Shown here piece by piece: positions 1 through 32,000 of a stretch of 64,000 nt of DNA. The number at the start of each line of letters is the position of its first letter. The first letter of the stretch is position 1. This DNA is from Streptomyces leeuwenhoekii (GTDB taxonomy: Bacteria > Actinomycetota > Actinomycetes > Streptomycetales > Streptomycetaceae): assembly GCF_001013905.1 (NCBI RefSeq), contig NZ_LN831790.1:1240001-1304000 (forward strand), written 5' to 3'. Made by a program: the position numbers and the translations under genes. The notes beneath the pieces were generated by a model. The model saw only the letters and a program-made list of their open reading frames with translations, had not been told where the DNA came from and made no database searches.

Positions 1-2030
1 TCATCGAGCGACACCGCACCCGCCGCGAACGCCGCCGCGATCTCCCCCACCGAGTGCCCGATCACCGCATCCGGCCGCACCCCCCACGACTCCACCAGCC
101 GGAACAACGCCGACTCCACCGCGAACAGACCCGCCTGCGTGAACACCGTCTGCCCCAGCAGCTCACCCGCCCCCGCAACCCGGCCCAACACCACGTCGAG
201 GACGGGATGATCGACCCGGCCCGTCAGGTGCTCGTCCAGAAGCGAGCAGACCTCGTCCAGCGCCTGCGCGAACACCGGAAAGCGGTCGTACAACTCCCGC
301 CCCATACCGACCCGTTGCGAACCCTGCCCCGGGAACACCCACACCACCTTGCCCGGCTCCGCCGCACTGCCGGTGACCACTCCGGCGCGGGCCTCGCCCT
401 CGGTCAGCGCCGTCAGTCCCGTGAGTGCTTCGTCCCGGGTCCCGGCCAGGACCACGGCCCGCTCGCCCAGCAGAGCGCGGCTGGACAGCAGCGCCCCGGC
501 CAGGGACGTCGGTGACAGGTGGGGTGCGGAGGTGAGGGCGGAGGCCAGGCGTTGCGCCTGAGCTGCCAGGGAGCGGGGGCTGCCGGCCGAGACGACCAGC
601 GGCACCGCGCCCGAGGCGGGAAGGGCCGCGTCGGGTTTCTGGTCCGGGTCGTCGTGGGGTGCTTCCTCCAGGATCAGGTGGGCGTTGGTCCCGCTGATGC
701 CGAACGACGACACGCCCGCGCGGCGCGGACGGTCGGCGCGCGGCCACTCCCGTGCCTCGGTCAGCAGCTCGACCGCGCCCTCCGACCAGTCCACCTGCGT
801 CGTCGGCTGGTCCACGTGCAGGGTCGGCGGCAGCACGCCGTGCCGCAACGCCTCCACCATCTTGATGACGCTCGCGACACCGGCGGCTGCCTGCGCGTGC
901 CCGATGTTCGACTTCAGCGACCCCAGCCACAGCGGCTTCCCGGGCTCACGGCCCTGCCCGTAGGTGGTGAGCAACGCCTGCGCCTCGATGGGATCGCCCA
1001 GTGCCGTGCCGGTGCCGTGCGCTTCCACGGCGTCGATGTCGGCGGGGACCAGCCCCGCGTTGGCCAGGGCCTTGCGGATGACGCGCTGCTGGGAGGGGCC
1101 GTTGGGGGCCGTGAGCCCGTTCGATGCGCCGTCCTGGTTAACCGCGCTGCCGCGCAGCACCGCCAGCACCCGGTGCCCCCGCTCCCGCGCCACCGACAAC
1201 CGCTCCAGTACGACGACACCGACGCCCTCGGCCCACCCGGTGCCGTCGGCCGCGTCGGCGAACGCCTTGCAGCGCCCGTCAGCCGCCAGGACCCGTTGCC
1301 GGGAGAACGCCACGAACGTGCCCGGTGTCGGCATGACCGTCGCGCCGCCCGCCAGCGCCATCGAGCACTCGCCCAGCCGCAGCGACTGCGCCGCCAGATG
1401 CATCGCGACCAGGGACGAGGAGCAGGCCGTGTCGATGGTCACCGCCGGACCCTCGAGACCGAAGACATACGACACCCGGCCCGACGCCACACTCGACGCC
1501 CCGCCCGTGCCCACGTAGCCCTCCAGCTCCGGCGGGACGGCACCGGCACCCGTTCCATAGCCCTGCGTGAAGACGCCCGAGAACACCCCGACGTCGCTGC
1601 CCTTGAGGGAGACCGGGTCGACACCGGCGTGCTCCAGCGCCTCCCACGAGGTCTCCAGAAGCAGCCGCTGCTGCGGGTCCATGACCAGCGCCTCACGCGG
1701 CGAGATCCCGAACAGCCCGGCGTCGAACTGCCCGGCGCCCTGGAGGAAGCCGCCCTGGGTGGCGTACGACGTGCCGGGGTGGTCGGGGTCCGGGTCGAAC
1801 AGGCCCTCCAGGTCCCAGCCCCGGTCCTCGGGGAAGTCGGAGAGGGCGTCCACCCCGTCGGCCACCAGCCTCCACAGGTCCTCGGGCGAGGCCACCCCGC
1901 CCGGCAGCCGGCACGCCATGCCCACGATGGCGATCGGCTCGTCAGCGTGCCGTGCTCCCTGCTTGCGCAGGGTGTGCAGCTCGGTCGTGACGCGCTTGAG
2001 GTACTGGAGGAGCTTTTCGTCCGTGGCCAT
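1..2030 (-). CDS. rifE: RifE-type PKS, N-terminal part (docking, KS9, AT9), runs off the window
   Basis: The first 676 codons of a modular PKS gene are visible; the rest lies beyond base 1. The N-terminal docking helix begins [14 protein letters not shown] (residues 1-25). KS9 follows (about 30-455) with DTACSSS near residue 202, EAHGTGT and KSNIGH intact. AT9 starts near residue 545; its active site [10 protein letters not shown] (about residue 660) and the [14 protein letters not shown] stretch before it are malonyl-type, unlike the GHSQG of neighbouring ATs. The ATG at 2030 follows GAGGA by 7 nt. The gene starts 72 nt after the module 8 gene. In rifamycin biosynthesis RifE carries modules 9 and 10, module 9 taking malonyl-CoA, which fits. 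Its docking helix resembles that of the module 8 protein, so it should accept the chain from the C-terminus of that protein. Whether module 10 is present cannot be seen. Confidence 0.9.
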   Translation of the reverse strand, partial: MATDEKLLQYLKRVTTELHTLRKQGARHADEPIAIVGMACRLPGGVASPEDLWRLVADGVDALSDFPEDRGWDLEGLFDPDPDHPGTSYATQGGFLQGAGQFDAGLFGISPREALVMDPQQRLLLETSWEALEHAGVDPVSLKGSDVGVFSGVFTQGYGTGAGAVPPELEGYVGTGGASSVASGRVSYVFGLEGPAVTIDTACSSSLVAMHLAAQSLRLGECSMALAGGATVMPTPGTFVAFSRQRVLAADGRCKAFADAADGTGWAEGVGVVVLERLSVARERGHRVLAVLRGSAVNQDGASNGLTAPNGPSQQRVIRKALANAGLVPADIDAVEAHGTGTALGDPIEAQALLTTYGQGREPGKPLWLGSLKSNIGHAQAAAGVASVIKMVEALRHGVLPPTLHVDQPTTQVDWSEGAVELLTEAREWPRADRPRRAGVSSFGISGTNAHLILEEAPHDDPDQKPDAALPASGAVPLVVSAGSPRSLAAQAQRLASALTSAPHLSPTSLAGALLSSRALLGERAVVLAGTRDEALTGLTALTEGEARAGVVTGSAAEPGKVVWVFPGQGSQRVGMGRELYDRFPVFAQALDEVCSLLDEHLTGRVDHPVLDVVLGRVAGAGELLGQTVFTQAGLFAVESALFRLVESWGVRPDAVIGHSVGEIAAAFAAGAVSLD

Positions 2031-2102
2031 GCGTGGGTCCTCACGAAAGTCGATGGAACGTGGAGCCGCGAGCGGGTGTCGGAACCGGTTGCAGAACCTG
2101 GG

Positions 2103-5100
2103 TCAGATGAGGCCGAGTTCTTCGTCGATGAAGTCGAGGACCTCGTCGGCGGACGCGCCTTCCAGCTGGTTGGCGACCGTGGAGACGCCCGCGGGCTCCA
2201 GGATCCCGTTGCACTTGGCCACCAGGCCCTGAAGGCGCAGCGTGACCGTGGACTGCGTCGCCGCGTCGAGACGCAGACCGCTGATCAGCGACTCGAGGTC
2301 CTCCAGCTTCGCGGTCACGAGGGAGACGGCGTCGTCACCGTGCCCGAGCTGGTCGCGCAGGTGACGGGCGAGCACTGCCGGGGTGGGGTAGTCGAAGACG
2401 AGCGTGGCGGGCAGCTTCAGCCCGGTCGCCTCCCGCAGCCGGTTGCGCAACTCGACCGAGGTCAGCGAGTCGAACCCGGCCTCCTTGAACGCCGTTTCCG
2501 CCCGCACGGCTTCCGGCCCGTCGTGCCCGAGCACCACCGCCGTCTGCGTCCGGACCAGACCGAGCAGCACCTCCTCCTGCTCGGACGCGCCCAGTCCCGC
2601 CAACCGGCGGACCAGGCCCCCGACGTCGCCTTCACCGCCCGCCGCCGTGCCCTGAGCCTGCCGCCGCCACCCTGGGCGCACCAGCCCCCGCAACAGATAC
2701 GGCACTTGCTCGCTCGTCCCCCGGAGGTCCAGCTTCACCGGCACCAGCAGCGCCTGCCCGGACCCGACCGCCGCGTCGAACAGCTCCATGCCCTCCGCCG
2801 CCGTCAACGCCAGCACACCACCCCGGCTCATACGCGCCTGGTCGGTCCCGCCCAGGTGCGCCGTCATCCCCGTGGCCTGCTCCCACAGCCCCCACGCCAG
2901 CGACAGCCCGGGCAGCCCCTCGGCCCGTCGCCGGACCATCAACGCGTCCAGAAAGGCGTTCGCCGCCGCGTAGTTGCCCTGACCGGCCGAACCGAACACA
3001 CCCGACGCCGACGAGAACACCACGAAGGTGTCGAGATCCAGGCCCATCGTGCGGGTCAGCTCGTCGAGGTGCCGTACGGCGTCCACCTTCGGCGCGAAGA
3101 CCGTGGCCAGCCGGTCCGGCGACAACGCCCCGATCACACCGTCGTCCAGCACACCGGCCGTGTGCACCACGGCGATCGGGCGGTGCGCCTCCAGCAGTGC
3201 CGCCACCTGGTCGCGGTCGGAGACGTCACAGGCGACGACCTCCACCGTGGCGCCGTGCGCGGTCAGTTCATCGACCAGCTCCGGGACGCCCTCGGCACCT
3301 TGACCTCGCCTGCTGGCGAGCACCAGGCGCCGTACACCGTGCCGGGCGACCAGGTGCCGAGCCGCCAAGGCACCGAGCGCACCCGCACCCGAGACCAGGA
3401 CGGTCCCGTCCGGACGGAAGACGCCGACCGGTTCGGAGAACTCGGCACGGGCCAGCCGGGGCACGCAGAGCGTGGTGCCCCGGACCGCGACCTGAGGCTC
3501 GGCGCACGCCAGTACCGAGCCCAGCACGTCGTCCACACTGCGGTCGGCGTCGAGATCCAGCAGCACGATCCGGTCCGGGTTCTCCGCCTGAGCGGCCCGC
3601 ACCAGACCCCACACCGCCGCACCCGCAGCGTCCGTCACCGCCCCGTCCCCGGCGGCCACCGCACCTCGGGTGACCACGACCAGCCGGGCATCCTCCAGCG
3701 CGGGACCGGCCAGCCATGCCTGCACCACAGCCAGGACCCGTGAGGTCAACGACAGCGGCGACTCCTGACCGCCATCGGCCTCCAACACCGCCATACCCGA
3801 AGGCAGCTCCCCGGCCGAGACCACGGGACTCCACGACGGGGACGGCTCCCCCGCAACCGCAGGCAGCTCAACCCACTCCACCCGGAACAGCGCATCCTTG
3901 AGCCCCGGCCGCTCCACGGACACCGGCCCGAACACCACCGACTCGGCCGACACCACCAGGCCACCGGCCTCGTCCGCCGCCTCCACCGACACACCACCAG
4001 CCGCCGACACCACCAACCGCACCCGCAGCACCGACGCACCCACCGCATGCACGACCAGCCCACGCCACTCCAACGGCAGCCCCACGTCCGGCCCGCCGCT
4101 CAGCACCGCAGCCTCCAGCAACGCCGGATGCACCCCGAAGCCACCCGCGTCCACACCCTCCGGCAGGACGACCTCGGCGAACACCTCCTCACCACGCCGC
4201 CACACATGCCCCCCAGACATGCTCTGCGCCCCCGGCGGCGGCCACACCCCGAAATCGAAGCCCGACCCCCGGCCGACCGGTTCGGCAGCCGACAGCACAC
4301 CCCTGGCATGCCGCCTCCACACCTCACCCTCGCCCAGCGAGAACACCTCCACCGAGCGTGAGCCGTCCTCCGCGGGACCACCCAGCGCGACCTGCACGCA
4401 GACACCACCGTCGTCGGGCACGACCAACGGCGTCTCGATCACCAGCTCGTCCAGCACCGAGCACCCGGCCTCGTCCCCGGCCCGCACCGCCAGCTCCACC
4501 AGCGCGCCGCCCGGGACGACCACCACGTCGTCGACGGTGTGCTCGGCCAGCCACGGATACGACCGCAGCGACAGCCGCGAGGTGAACACCAGCCCGTCCG
4601 ACTGCGGCAACGGCACCACCGCGCCCAGCATCGGGTGATCCGCGCCCGCCAGCCCCAGCGACGCGGCATCGGTCTGGGTGTCCACCGGCTGGAGCCAGTA
4701 GTGCCGGTGGTCGAAGGCGTACGTCGGCAGCTCCACCCGTGCGGAGACGGGCGGCAGGACGCCGGTCCAGTCGACGGTGACACCCCGGACGTAGCACTCG
4801 GCCACGGAGGCGAGGAGCCGCCGCAGTCCGCCGTCGTCACGGCGCAGTGACCCGGTCACCAGCACATCGGCGTCGCCGGCATCGGCGATCTCGGTGATCG
4901 GCTGGACCAGCACCGGGTGGGCGCTGACCTCCACGAACACGCCGTGGCCCTGCGCGATGAGCTGGGCGACGGCGGGGCCGAAGCCCACCTGTGCGCGCAG
5001 GTTGCGGTACCAGTAGCCGCCGTCCAGCACCCCGGCGTCCTCGATCCACGCGCCGGTGACGGTGGAGAAGAAGGGCACGACCGGTGCCTCGGCGGTCACC

Positions 5101-7424
5101 TTCAGCGCCTCGGCGAGCGTGTCGCGGATGTCCTCCACATGCCGGGTGTGCGAGGCGTAGTCCACCGCGACCCGCCGCACCCGGACCCCGCTGCCGGACA
5201 GCGCCTCCAACGCCTCGTCCAGCGCCTGCGCGTCCCCCGCGACCACCACCGACGACGGGCTGTTGACGGCGGCCACCTCCACCCGGCCCGCCCACGGAGC
5301 CAGGCGGGCAAGGGCGTCCGCCTCGGACAAGGCCACCGACGCCATACCGCCCCGCCCCGACAACTTCGCGGCGATGGCCTGGCTGCGCAGCGCCACGACG
5401 CGGGCCGCGTCCTCCAGCGACAGCGCGCCCGCCACACACGCGGCTGCGATCTCGCCCTGCGAGTGGCCCACCACCGCATCCGGCACCACACCCACCGACG
5501 ACCACACCGCCGCCAGCCCCACCATCACCGCGAAACTCGCGGGCTGGAGCACATCCACCCGGTCCAGCAGCTCCGGGTCCGCCTCCCCCCGCAGCACCTC
5601 CGTCAGGGACCAGTCGATCCACGGCTCCAGCGCCGCCGCGCACTCCGCGATCCGCTCCGCGAACACCGGGGAGGCGTCCAGCAGTTCACGGCCCATGCCC
5701 GCCCACTGCGCGCCCTGACCGGGGAACACCCACACCAGCTTGCCCCGTGGGCCCGTGCTGCCCGTCACCACGCCCGCCGGCGCCGTCACTCCCCGTGCCA
5801 GCGCCCGCAGTCCGCCCAGCGCCTCCTCCGCCGAGTCGGCCACCACCACGGCCCGCTCGCTCATCTCGGCCCGGCCGGAGACCAGCGCTTCCGCCACCGC
5901 GGCCGGCGGCATGTCCCCCGAGTCCTCCAGGAAGGCGGCCAGCCGCGCCGCCTGCCCGGCCAGCGACGCCGCCGACCGCGCCGACACCACCCACGGCACC
6001 ACACCCGCGTACTCCTGCGGCTCCTCGGTCCCCGGCTCCTCGGGTGCCTCCTCCAGGATCAGATGGGCGTTGGTCCCGCTGATGCCGAATCCGGAGACCC
6101 CGGCGCGGCGCGGTCGGTCCTCGCGCGGCCATGCGCGGGCCTCGGTGAGCAGTTCGACCGCGCCCGCCGACCAGTCCACCTGGGGCGTCGGCTCCTGTGC
6201 GTGCAGGGTCGGCGGCAGCACTCCGTGCCGGAGCGCCTGGACCATCTTGATCACGCTGCCCACGCCCGCCGCCGACTGAGTGTGGCCGATGTTGGACTTC
6301 AGCGAGCCCAGCCACAGCGGCTTCCCCGGCGCACGGCCCTGCCCGTAGGTCGCCAGGAGCGCCTGGGCCTCGATCGGGTCGCCGAGGGCCGTGCCGGTGC
6401 CGTGGGCCTCCACCACGTCCACGTCCGTCGCCGACAGCCCGGCGTTGGCGAGCGCGGCGCGGATCACCCGCTGCTGCGAGGGTCCGTTGGGGGCCGTGAG
6501 CCCGTTCGACGCGCCGTCCTGGTTGACCGCGCTGCCGCGCAGCACCGCCAGCACCCGGTGCCCGCGCTCCCGCGCCACCGACAGCCGCTCCAGCAGGACG
6601 ACACCCACGCCCTCGGACAGGCCCATGCCGTCCGCGTCGGCGGAGAACGCCTTGCAGCGGCCGTCCGCTGCCAGTCCCCGCTGCCGGGAGAAGGAGCGGA
6701 AGGAACCCGGTGTCGCCATCACCATCGCGCCCCCGGCCAGGGCCATCGAGCACTCGCCCTGGCGCAGCGACTGCGCGGCCAGGTGGATGGCCACCAGGGA
6801 CGAGGAACACGCCGTGTCGATGGTCACCGCCGGGCCTTCCAGCCCGAGGACGTAAGAGACGCGGCCGGATGCCACACAGGGGGCCGCTCCGGTGCCGGCG
6901 AAGCCTTCCGACTCGGGGGTGACGACTCCGGCTCCGGCGCCGTAGCCCTGTCCGGCGACGCCGGTGAACACGCCGACGTCGGTGCTCTTGAGGGAGAGCG
7001 GGTCGATCCCGGCGCGTTCCACCGCTTCCCAGGAGGTCTCCAGGAGCAGCCGCTGCTGCGGGTCCATGGCGAGGGCCTCGCGCGGGGAGATCCCGAAGAA
7101 CGCGGCGTCGAAGTCGGCGGCCCCGCGCAGGAATCCGCCCTGCCGGGTGTACGAGGTGCCGGGGCGGTCGGGGTCCGGGTCGAAGAAGCCGTCCAGGTCC
7201 CAGCCGCGGTCCTCGGGGAAGCCGCCGACGGCGTCGACGCCGTCGGCGACCAGCCGCCACAGGTCGTCGGGTGAGGAGACGCCGCCCGGGTAGCGGCAGG
7301 CCATGGCGACGACGGCGATGGGCTCCCGCGCCCGGTCCTCGGCCTCGCGCAGCCGCCGGTGGGCGTCGCGGGCCTCGGCGATGGCCCGCTTGAGGTAGTC
7401 GCGGAGTTGTACCTCGTCAGCCAC
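2103..7424 (-). CDS. rifD: RifD-type PKS, module 8 (KS-AT-DH0-KR-ACP)
   Basis: Single-module protein of 1773 aa that extends the ansa chain once with methylmalonyl-CoA and leaves a hydroxyl. Domains: docking helix 1-30; KS 35-455 (DTACSSS near 205); AT 555-870 with GHSQG (about 655) and YASH, both methylmalonyl signatures; DH-like 940-1150; KR 1240-1560; ACP with DSL serine near 1651; C-terminal docking segment ending [13 protein letters not shown]. The DH is degenerate: [10 protein letters not shown] replaces HxxxGxxxxP, the YGPxF segment is deleted, and HPALLEA replaces HPALLDA. The KR keeps Ser, Tyr (GQGNYAAAN) and the LDD motif of B-type reductases. The GTG start at 7424 follows GGGGAG by 9 nt. 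The DH-KR part is almost identical to that of module 5, and part of the AT is identical to AT3. Length and position match RifD. Confidence 0.93.
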   Translation of the reverse strand: MADEVQLRDYLKRAIAEARDAHRRLREAEDRAREPIAVVAMACRYPGGVSSPDDLWRLVADGVDAVGGFPEDRGWDLDGFFDPDPDRPGTSYTRQGGFLRGAADFDAAFFGISPREALAMDPQQRLLLETSWEAVERAGIDPLSLKSTDVGVFTGVAGQGYGAGAGVVTPESEGFAGTGAAPCVASGRVSYVLGLEGPAVTIDTACSSSLVAIHLAAQSLRQGECSMALAGGAMVMATPGSFRSFSRQRGLAADGRCKAFSADADGMGLSEGVGVVLLERLSVARERGHRVLAVLRGSAVNQDGASNGLTAPNGPSQQRVIRAALANAGLSATDVDVVEAHGTGTALGDPIEAQALLATYGQGRAPGKPLWLGSLKSNIGHTQSAAGVGSVIKMVQALRHGVLPPTLHAQEPTPQVDWSAGAVELLTEARAWPREDRPRRAGVSGFGISGTNAHLILEEAPEEPGTEEPQEYAGVVPWVVSARSAASLAGQAARLAAFLEDSGDMPPAAVAEALVSGRAEMSERAVVVADSAEEALGGLRALARGVTAPAGVVTGSTGPRGKLVWVFPGQGAQWAGMGRELLDASPVFAERIAECAAALEPWIDWSLTEVLRGEADPELLDRVDVLQPASFAVMVGLAAVWSSVGVVPDAVVGHSQGEIAAACVAGALSLEDAARVVALRSQAIAAKLSGRGGMASVALSEADALARLAPWAGRVEVAAVNSPSSVVVAGDAQALDEALEALSGSGVRVRRVAVDYASHTRHVEDIRDTLAEALKVTAEAPVVPFFSTVTGAWIEDAGVLDGGYWYRNLRAQVGFGPAVAQLIAQGHGVFVEVSAHPVLVQPITEIADAGDADVLVTGSLRRDDGGLRRLLASVAECYVRGVTVDWTGVLPPVSARVELPTYAFDHRHYWLQPVDTQTDAASLGLAGADHPMLGAVVPLPQSDGLVFTSRLSLRSYPWLAEHTVDDVVVVPGGALVELAVRAGDEAGCSVLDELVIETPLVVPDDGGVCVQVALGGPAEDGSRSVEVFSLGEGEVWRRHARGVLSAAEPVGRGSGFDFGVWPPPGAQSMSGGHVWRRGEEVFAEVVLPEGVDAGGFGVHPALLEAAVLSGGPDVGLPLEWRGLVVHAVGASVLRVRLVVSAAGGVSVEAADEAGGLVVSAESVVFGPVSVERPGLKDALFRVEWVELPAVAGEPSPSWSPVVSAGELPSGMAVLEADGGQESPLSLTSRVLAVVQAWLAGPALEDARLVVVTRGAVAAGDGAVTDAAGAAVWGLVRAAQAENPDRIVLLDLDADRSVDDVLGSVLACAEPQVAVRGTTLCVPRLARAEFSEPVGVFRPDGTVLVSGAGALGALAARHLVARHGVRRLVLASRRGQGAEGVPELVDELTAHGATVEVVACDVSDRDQVAALLEAHRPIAVVHTAGVLDDGVIGALSPDRLATVFAPKVDAVRHLDELTRTMGLDLDTFVVFSSASGVFGSAGQGNYAAANAFLDALMVRRRAEGLPGLSLAWGLWEQATGMTAHLGGTDQARMSRGGVLALTAAEGMELFDAAVGSGQALLVPVKLDLRGTSEQVPYLLRGLVRPGWRRQAQGTAAGGEGDVGGLVRRLAGLGASEQEEVLLGLVRTQTAVVLGHDGPEAVRAETAFKEAGFDSLTSVELRNRLREATGLKLPATLVFDYPTPAVLARHLRDQLGHGDDAVSLVTAKLEDLESLISGLRLDAATQSTVTLRLQGLVAKCNGILEPAGVSTVANQLEGASADEVLDFIDEELGLI
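3146..4339. repeat. DH0-KR cassette, module 8 copy
   Basis: Near-identical to 19572-20765 (constant offset 16426). Only a handful of single-base differences are visible by eye; most lie near 3590-3655. Codes for the degenerate DH C-half and the KR N-part of module 8. Similarity drops sharply after 4339 and resumes at about 4441-4667. Confidence 0.85.
5119..5673. repeat. AT segment, module 8 copy
   Basis: Identical by eye over 555 bp to 31646-32200 (offset 26527). Codes for the central AT region including GHSQG and YASH of module 8. Flanking AT sequence is similar but not identical. Confidence 0.85.
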
Positions 7425-7481
7425 TTAACTCAGCTCCCCGGGGATGTCCGTGTGCGTTTGCTGTCGGCGGTGGGCGTGGTG

Positions 7482-12941
<5,460 letters not shown>

Positions 12942-12954
12942 CACGCGCCCCCTC

Positions 12955-29046
<16,092 letters not shown>

Positions 29047-29076
29047 AACCATCCTTCCGGGAGTGTTCACAAGGGG

Positions 29077-32000
29077 TCAGCTCGTCTTGCCCAGGGCCCG
29101 TTGCACGAGATCGGCAACGTCCATGGCGTCGATCAAGGACGCGTCGTCAGCCCCGGCCGCCGGGGCGGCCTGGGCGCTCGCGCCGGTGTCCTCGTCCGGG
29201 CCGGCGAGGGCGAGGAGGGTGTCCAGCACCCCGGCCTCCTGGAACCGGGCGAGCGGCACGGACGCCAGGACCCGCCGCAGGTCCTCCTCCTCCCGCCCGG
29301 CGAGGCCGGTGTCGGGCTCCCGGAGCAGTTCGGCACGGAGGTGGCCGACGAGGGCCTCCGGGGTGGGGTAGTCGAAGATCAGCGTCGCGGGCAGCTTCAG
29401 CCCGGTCGCGGCGTGCAGGCTGTTGCGCAGGTTGACGGCAGCCAGGGAGTCGAAGCCGGCTTCCTGGAACGCCTGGCGGGGGCCGATGCCGTCCGCGCCG
29501 CCGTGGCCGAGGACCGTCGAGGCGTGGCTGCGCACCAGCCGCAGCAGGACACGGTTCTGCTCGGCCTCGGGTACGGCGCGCAGGGAGTCCGCGAGGGAGG
29601 CGGCGGTGGCGCCGGTGTCGTCGTCGGGCTGGACCGCCCGCAGCGCGGCCTGCGCCTCGGGCAGGGCGGTCAGCAGCGGGCTGGGGCGGACGGAGGTGAA
29701 GGCCGGGACGAAGGCGTCCCAGTCCATGTCGGCGACGGTCACGGCCTTCTCGTTGCCCTGCACGGCCTGCGCGAGCGCGGTGATCGCGAGCTGCGGCGCC
29801 ATCGGCAGCACGCCACGGCGGCGCAGCTGGGCGAGGGCGGCCTCGTCCATGCCGACGCCGATCTGGTCCAGGGCGCCCCAGGCGATCGAGGTGGCGCGCA
29901 GTCCGCGGGCGCGGCGCCGCTCCACGAGGGCGTCCAGGACGGCGTTGGCCGCGGCGGACGGGCCCTGGCCGCCGCCGCCCCAGATGCCCGCGATGGAGGA
30001 GAAGACGACGAACGCGTCCAGCGGTGTGCCGTCGCACAGTTCGTCCAGCCACAGCGCCGTGTCCACCTTGGCGGCGAACACCGCCTCGAGGTCCTCGGGC
30101 CGGGTGTCGTCGACGGTGCCGGTGAAGGTGAGGTCGGCGGCGTGCACCACGGCGGTCAGCGGCTGGTCGGCTTCCGTGGCGGCGACGAGGCGGGCGAGGC
30201 CGTCCCGGTCGGTGTCGGCGCAGGTCTCGACGGTGGTGGCGGCGCACAGCGCGGCCAGTTCGGCGCGGAGTGCGGGCACGCTGTCGGCGGGGGCCTGCGC
30301 GGTGGTGGTGACGAGCAGCCGCTCGGCGCCGTGCCGGGCGAGCCAGTGGGAGACGTGCCGGCCGAGCCCCTCGGCGCCGCCGGTCACCAGGGCCGTGCCC
30401 CGGAACTGCGGGCGGCCGCCGCCCTCCGGGAGGGGTTTGCGGGCCAGCCGCCTGCTGTAGACGCCGGAGCGGCGGACGGCGAGCTGGTCCTCGCCGGCGG
30501 CGCCGCCGAGGACGCCGAGCAGGGCCGACACCGTGCGCGGGTCGCTCGTGGCGGGCAGGTCGACCAGGCCGCCCCATCGGTCGGGCCGCTCCAGGGCTAT
30601 GGCGCGGCCGAGGCCCCACAGCGCCGCCTGCGCGGGTGCGGTGACGGCGTCCTGGACGCCGGTGTTCACCGCGCCGCGGGTGACGCACCACAGGGGTGCG
30701 GTGACGTTGCGGTCGCCCAGGGCCTGCACCAGTGCCAGCGTCTGCGCGGCGACGGCGGCCGGGTGCCGCGTCCGCTCGTCCAGGGCGAGCAGGGACAGCA
30801 CACCGGTCAGGTCGTGGCCGGTGACCAGGTCGGCCAGGCGTGCGGCGAGCCGTTCCCGGGTGCGGTCCGCCGCGTCCGCCTCCAGTAGGACCGTGCCGAG
30901 TCCCTGCCGGGTCAACTCGGCGAGGAGGGCGTCGTCGCGGCGCTCCGGCGGTACCACGACGAGCCACTGCCCGCCGGGCACGCCGGTCGCGGCGCGTTCG
31001 AGGGGCTGCCAGGTGACGTGGTAGCGCAGTCTCTCCGCGCTGGACCTCGCGCGGCTCCTGGCCCGCCACTCCGCCAGCACGGGGACGACGGTGTGCAGTG
31101 CCGTGCGCTGGTCGGCCGTGGCGGTCTCCAGCAGGGCGGCGAGGGAGTCGGGGTCGGCGTCCTCGACCGCGGTCCAGAAGTCGGCGTCGGCGGCGTCGGC
31201 GGCCGCCTCCTCGGGCGCGTCGGCCTCGTGCAGCCAGTAGTGCCGGTGGTCGAAGGCGTACGTCGGCAGCTCCACGCGCGCGGAGACGGGCGGCAGGACG
31301 CCGGTCCAGTCGACGGTGACACCGCGGACGAACAGCTCGGCCATCGAGGCCAGCAGGCGTCGCAGTCCGCCGTCGTCGCGCCGCAGCGAGCCGGTGACCA
31401 GGACGTCGCCGGTCTCGGTGACCGGCTGGACCAGCACCGGGTGGGCGCTGATCTCCACGAACACGCCGTGGCCCTGCGCGATGAGCTGGGCGACGGCGGG
31501 GCCGAAGCCCACCTGTGCGCGCAGGTTGCGGTACCAGTAGCCGCCGTCCAGCACCCCGGCGTCCTCGATCCACGCGCCGGTGACGGTGGAGAAGAAGGGC
31601 ACGACCGGTGCCTGGGCGGTGAGGCCGGCCAGGGCTTCGGCGAGGGTGTCGCGGATGTCCTCCACATGCCGGGTGTGCGAGGCGTAGTCCACCGCGACCC
31701 GCCGCACCCGGACCCCGCTGCCGGACAGCGCCTCCAACGCCTCGTCCAGCGCCTGCGCGTCCCCCGCGACCACCACCGACGACGGGCTGTTGACGGCGGC
31801 CACCTCCACCCGGCCCGCCCACGGAGCCAGGCGGGCAAGGGCGTCCGCCTCGGACAAGGCCACCGACGCCATACCGCCCCGCCCCGACAACTTCGCGGCG
31901 ATGGCCTGGCTGCGCAGCGCCACGACGCGGGCCGCGTCCTCCAGCGACAGCGCGCCCGCCACACACGCGGCTGCGATCTCGCCCTGCGAGTGGCCCACCA

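Noticed and set aside
29047..29070. Earlier GTG start for the rifB-like gene
   Set aside because: No ribosome binding site; GGAAGG is correctly placed for the ATG at 29046, which gives a normal docking helix.
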